Shown: positions 5,259 through 7,640 of the stretch, in pieces
Numbering within the stretch: the first letter of the stretch is position 1
Layout of the letters: each line of letters starts with the position of its first letter
Assembly (NCBI GenBank): GCA_019237175.1
Contig: JAFAHP010000716.1
Location: forward strand, 1 to 7,640
Source of the DNA: Alphaproteobacteria bacterium
GTDB taxonomy: Bacteria; Pseudomonadota; Alphaproteobacteria; ATCC43930; CGMCC-115725
Reading direction: 5' to 3'
Length of the DNA stretch: 7,640 nt
The notes under the pieces: model-generated
Seen by the model: only the letters and a program-made list of their open reading frames with translations
Told to the model about the DNA's origin: nothing
Database searches by the model: none
Position numbers and translations under genes: made by a program

Positions 5259-5405
5259 CCATTTAAGCGGGCCCGAGATGGCACAGGCCCCGAGATAGGT
5301 GCTCGTCGTGCGCTGCCCGCCGGGAGTTACGACAATCGGGCAGCGCATGGTCCCCCAGGCACTCGTGGGGGGCGATGCCTGAGGTGGAGCGCGGGCGGCG
5401 AACAT
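5211..5405 (-). CDS. Possible small protein downstream of glgX (64 residues, unrecognised)
   Basis: An ATG at 5405 opens 64 codons ending in TGA at 5213-5211. A perfect GGAGG (5419-5415) stands nine bases before the ATG, and the frame begins 36 bp after the glgX stop on the same strand, so translation from the glgX transcript is plausible. The first 18 residues are Ala/Pro-rich and low in information. The second part, from an internal Met at residue 20, holds three Cys (residues 22, 40 and 59) and the segments RCPIVVTPGGQRTT, GPLKWQVRGDFVLG and KCSSPT, which look more protein-like. I recognise no family, see no signal peptide, and would not rule out a decayed gene or a chance frame in GC-rich DNA. 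An 11-bp inverted repeat lies inside it, which is unusual for coding sequence. Confidence 0.35.
   Translation of the reverse strand: MFAARAPPQASPPTSAWGTMRCPIVVTPGGQRTTSTYLGACAISGPLKWQVRGDFVLGKCSSPT
5309..5347. repeat. Perfect 11-bp inverted repeat between hss and glgX
   Basis: TGCGCTGCCCG (5309-5319) is exactly complementary in inverse order to CGGGCAGCGCA (5337-5347), around a 17-base loop. On the plus-strand RNA the stem could extend to 5306-5350 with wobble pairs. This is the strongest dyad in the window and lies between convergent genes, where a bidirectional transcription stop would be expected, but no T tract follows on either strand. A second, nested pair of dyads follows at 5356-5361/5376-5381 (CAGGCA/TGCCTG). 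Confidence 0.5.
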
Positions 5406-5441
5406 AGCCGTGTTCCTCCGCCCCGCAACGGCTTGAAGGCG

Positions 5442-7553
5442 TCACCGCCCGGCCGCCGACTGAACGGCTACCGATTCGAGGGCGAAGAGAAGCAATGATC
5501 GTCCGGTCACCCCGTAGATCTCGCCAGCCGGAAAAGCGCTCATCTCGGCGTCCTCGGGGAGGTTGGTGTCGATCAGGAGCCGCCAGTGCCCTCCACCGGC
5601 GGTCTCCGGCAAGGTGAATCCGACGAGATCGTGATAGCCGTTCAGCACCATTAGCAGGGTAGCGTCTTCGCCGCGCCTGCGGAGGCCGGTCGGCTGGGCA
5701 CGCCCATCCATCAACATTCCAAAACACCCCAGGCTCGTGTCGCCCCAATTTTCCGGTTGCATCTCGGCGCCCGACGCGTTGATCCAGGTCACGTCCTTTA
5801 TACCCAACTCCTCGTTATAGACGCCGGTCAGGAACCGGTTGCGGCGCAAGATCGGGTATTTGTGGCGCAACGCTGTGAGCTTCTGCATAAAGCGGATCTG
5901 CACTGCATTTTTTTCCTTCAGATCCCAATCGACCCAGCTGATCTCGTTGTCCTGGCAATGGGCGTTGTTGTTGCCGTGCTGCGTGCGGGCGAACTCGTCG
6001 CCGGCGAGCAGCATCGGGGTGCCTTGCGACAGCAGCAGGGTGCCGAGGAAGTTGCGCATCTGGCGGGCCCGCAATGCATTCACTTCCTCGTCATCGGTCG
6101 GGCCTTCGACGCCACAATTCCAGGAGCGGTTGTCCGGATGGCCGTCCTTGTTTTCTTCGCCGTTCGCCTCGTTGTGCTTGTCGTTGTAGGAAACGAGGTC
6201 ATTGAGCGTGAACCCGTCATGGACGGTGACGAAATTAATCGACGCCCAAGATTTGCGGCCGCGGTGATTGAATATGTCACCAGAGGCGCAAAGGCGGGGA
6301 GCAAGCGCGCTTCCCGGCGCAGCGCCGCGCCAGAAATCGCGGACTATATCACGGAACTTGTCGTTCCATTCGGCCCAACCCGGCGGGAAGGCCCCGACCT
6401 GGTAGCCGCCAAGGCCACAATCCCACGGCTCCGCGATTAACTTGACCGTGCGCAATTCCGGGTCCTGAGAGCAGGCCTTTAAGAAACCGCTCTGGTTATC
6501 GAAGCCGTTCGCCCCACGGGCGAGGATCGTGCCGAGATCAAAACGAAAGCCGTCGACATGGGTCTCCGAAGCCCAGTAGCGCAGGCTGTCGGTGACCATC
6601 TCGATCACCCGCATGTGGTCGAGGTTGAGCGTGTTTCCGGTACCGGTGTCGTTGATGTAAAAGCGCGGGTGATCGGGCAGCAGCCGATAATAGGAACGGT
6701 TGTCTATGCCCTTGAACGACAGTGTCGGGCCAAGCTCGTTTCCCTCGGCGGTATGGTTGTAGACGACATCCAGGATCACTTCGAGCCCGGCGTCGTGGAG
6801 GCGTGCCACCATTTCCTTGAATTCCCGCAGAGTCTGTTCGGGTTGATGCGAATAACGCGGGTCGGGGGCGAAGAACCCGATCGAGTTGTAGCCCCAGTAA
6901 CTGTCACTGATGAATGTGTGGACGGGCAGCAGCTCCACCGAAGTGACGGCGAGCGAGCGGATGTATTCGATGACCTCGTCGCTCAGGCCCTTGTAGGTGC
7001 CGCGCCATTCCTTCGGCAGCCGGGGATGGAGCTTTGTGTAGCCGCGCAGATGGAGCTCGTAGATGATCGTGTGCTCCCATGGCACGGCACGGCGGCGCGG
7101 CTCGCCCTGCCAATCGAAATTGGGGTCGACGACGACGCATTTCGGCACGAAAGGCGCGCTGTCGCGCTCGTCGAAAGTGGTGTCGTCGCCCGATTCGAGG
7201 TGGTAACCGAAAATAGCCGGGTCCCAGATCAGATCGCCGAAATGCCCGCGGGCATAAGGGTCGATCATCAACTTGTTGGGATTGAAGCGATGCCCGGCAC
7301 CGGGCTCGTAAGGGCCATGAACCCGGTACCCGTAGATCGACCCGGGATGCACGTCTGGCACATAGCCGTGCCAGATCTCGTCGGTATACTCGGGCAAATC
7401 GATTCGCGTCTCGCCTGTCTCGTCGAACAGGCACAGCTCGACCCGTGCCGCATGCGCCGAAAACAGCGTGAAATTGACTCCCTTTCCATCCCAAGTAGCG
7501 CCCCGCGGATGCGGCAGGCCCTCGCGGACCGGGCTCTTGCTGATTGCGACCAT
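5442..7553 (-). CDS. glgX: Glycogen debranching enzyme GlgX (GH13 isoamylase type)
   Basis: This 703-residue enzyme hydrolyses alpha-1,6 branch linkages in glycogen, acting on the short stubs left by glycogen phosphorylase; it is cytoplasmic. An N-terminal CBM48 domain (about 12-105; GATWDGKGVNFTLFSAHA) precedes the GH13 catalytic barrel. All four conserved regions are intact: DVVYNH (262-267), GFRFDLG with Arg337 and nucleophile Asp339, AEPWD with acid/base Glu375, and VHD with His445 and Asp446. LLAGDEFARTQHGNNN (515-530) is the signature of the GlgX/TreX group. The C-terminal beta domain occupies roughly 600-700, and the length is normal. ATG 7553 is chosen because it gives the usual short leader before the REGLPHPRGATW block and has AGGGA (7563-7559) five bases upstream; the frame stays open to the right edge, so an earlier start is not formally excluded. 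A TreX role in trehalose synthesis is possible, but no treY or treZ is visible. Confidence 0.95.
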   Translation of the reverse strand: MVAISKSPVREGLPHPRGATWDGKGVNFTLFSAHAARVELCLFDETGETRIDLPEYTDEIWHGYVPDVHPGSIYGYRVHGPYEPGAGHRFNPNKLMIDPYARGHFGDLIWDPAIFGYHLESGDDTTFDERDSAPFVPKCVVVDPNFDWQGEPRRRAVPWEHTIIYELHLRGYTKLHPRLPKEWRGTYKGLSDEVIEYIRSLAVTSVELLPVHTFISDSYWGYNSIGFFAPDPRYSHQPEQTLREFKEMVARLHDAGLEVILDVVYNHTAEGNELGPTLSFKGIDNRSYYRLLPDHPRFYINDTGTGNTLNLDHMRVIEMVTDSLRYWASETHVDGFRFDLGTILARGANGFDNQSGFLKACSQDPELRTVKLIAEPWDCGLGGYQVGAFPPGWAEWNDKFRDIVRDFWRGAAPGSALAPRLCASGDIFNHRGRKSWASINFVTVHDGFTLNDLVSYNDKHNEANGEENKDGHPDNRSWNCGVEGPTDDEEVNALRARQMRNFLGTLLLSQGTPMLLAGDEFARTQHGNNNAHCQDNEISWVDWDLKEKNAVQIRFMQKLTALRHKYPILRRNRFLTGVYNEELGIKDVTWINASGAEMQPENWGDTSLGCFGMLMDGRAQPTGLRRRGEDATLLMVLNGYHDLVGFTLPETAGGGHWRLLIDTNLPEDAEMSAFPAGEIYGVTGRSLLLFALESVAVQSAAGR

Positions 7554-7640
7554 CTTCGTCCCTAGTGGTTGACCGACAGCGTTATAACCGAACGCATTGC
7601 GGTAAACGGCACTCGCCGGCGTGAAGATCCGAAAGCTGTG
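7554..7640 (-). promoter_or_regulatory. Upstream region of glgX at the right edge
   Basis: These 87 bases hold the glgX ribosome-binding site (AGGGA, 7563-7559) and an AT-rich GTTATAAC palindrome (7581-7588). That palindrome contains TATAAC, a possible -10 box, but no -35 match lies at the right distance. GCGTT (7579-7583) and AACGC (7591-7595) form a small inverted repeat around it. No recognisable end of an upstream gene is visible in any frame. Confidence 0.25.

Noticed and set aside
4856..5266. Plus-strand frame of 136 codons overlapping the hss end and the following spacer
   Set aside because: Half of it is a shadow of hss, there is no ribosome-binding site, and its translation shows no recognisable domain.
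6558..7565. Long open frame of 335 codons antisense to glgX
   Set aside because: It lies almost wholly within a full-length glgX with intact catalytic motifs, and its translation shows no domain; it is a shadow of GC-rich codon use.
1..7640. CRISPR arrays, insertion sequences, phage or defence genes
   Set aside because: No regularly spaced repeats, transposase or integrase motifs, terminal inverted repeats or target duplications were seen; the genes are metabolic and chromosomal in character.

Overview
The window looks like chromosomal DNA of an alphaproteobacterium, probably of the Hyphomicrobiales (Rhizobiales) type. The base composition is GC-rich (around 60% by eye). The window combines a bacterial-type homospermidine synthase, a short D-3-hydroxybutyrate dehydrogenase, a TIGR01459-type HAD phosphatase and a small His-rich protein of a type I associate with alphaproteobacteria. 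Genus cannot be assigned from this sequence alone.

Layout from left to right. (1) The first 24 codons of an unrecognised minus-strand gene run off the left edge. It has a strong ribosome-binding site that abuts an 8-bp hairpin. (2) An AT-rich intergenic patch (about 110-225) has promoter-like boxes on both strands. (3) A plus-strand HAD class IIA hydrolase (306-1178) follows. (4) A minus-strand pair converges on it: an endonuclease/exonuclease/phosphatase (EEP) fold hydrolase (2489-1617), then a 114-residue His-rich protein (1558-1214). (5) A 235-bp divergent control region (2490-2724) carries several inverted repeats. (6) Two plus-strand genes follow: bdhA (2725-3507) and, 84 bp later, hss, homospermidine synthase (3592-5007). 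(7) A roughly 430-bp repeat-rich stretch (5008-5441) holds one plausible small minus-strand ORF (5405-5211), an 11-bp perfect inverted repeat and repeated CACCTG/CCTGTTT words. (8) glgX, glycogen debranching enzyme, lies on the minus strand (7553-5442), with its upstream region running off the right edge.

Functionally this is mostly storage-carbon and polyamine housekeeping. BdhA oxidises 3-hydroxybutyrate released from polyhydroxybutyrate. GlgX trims branches during glycogen breakdown. Hss makes sym-homospermidine from putrescine. BdhA and GlgX both mobilise reserve polymers, but they lie on opposite strands in separate transcription units, so co-regulation is only a guess. I see no tRNA, rRNA, CRISPR array, insertion sequence, phage gene or defence system. 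The protein-coding genes are ordinary; what deserves a second look is mostly intergenic dyads and short repeats, plus two poorly characterised small proteins.
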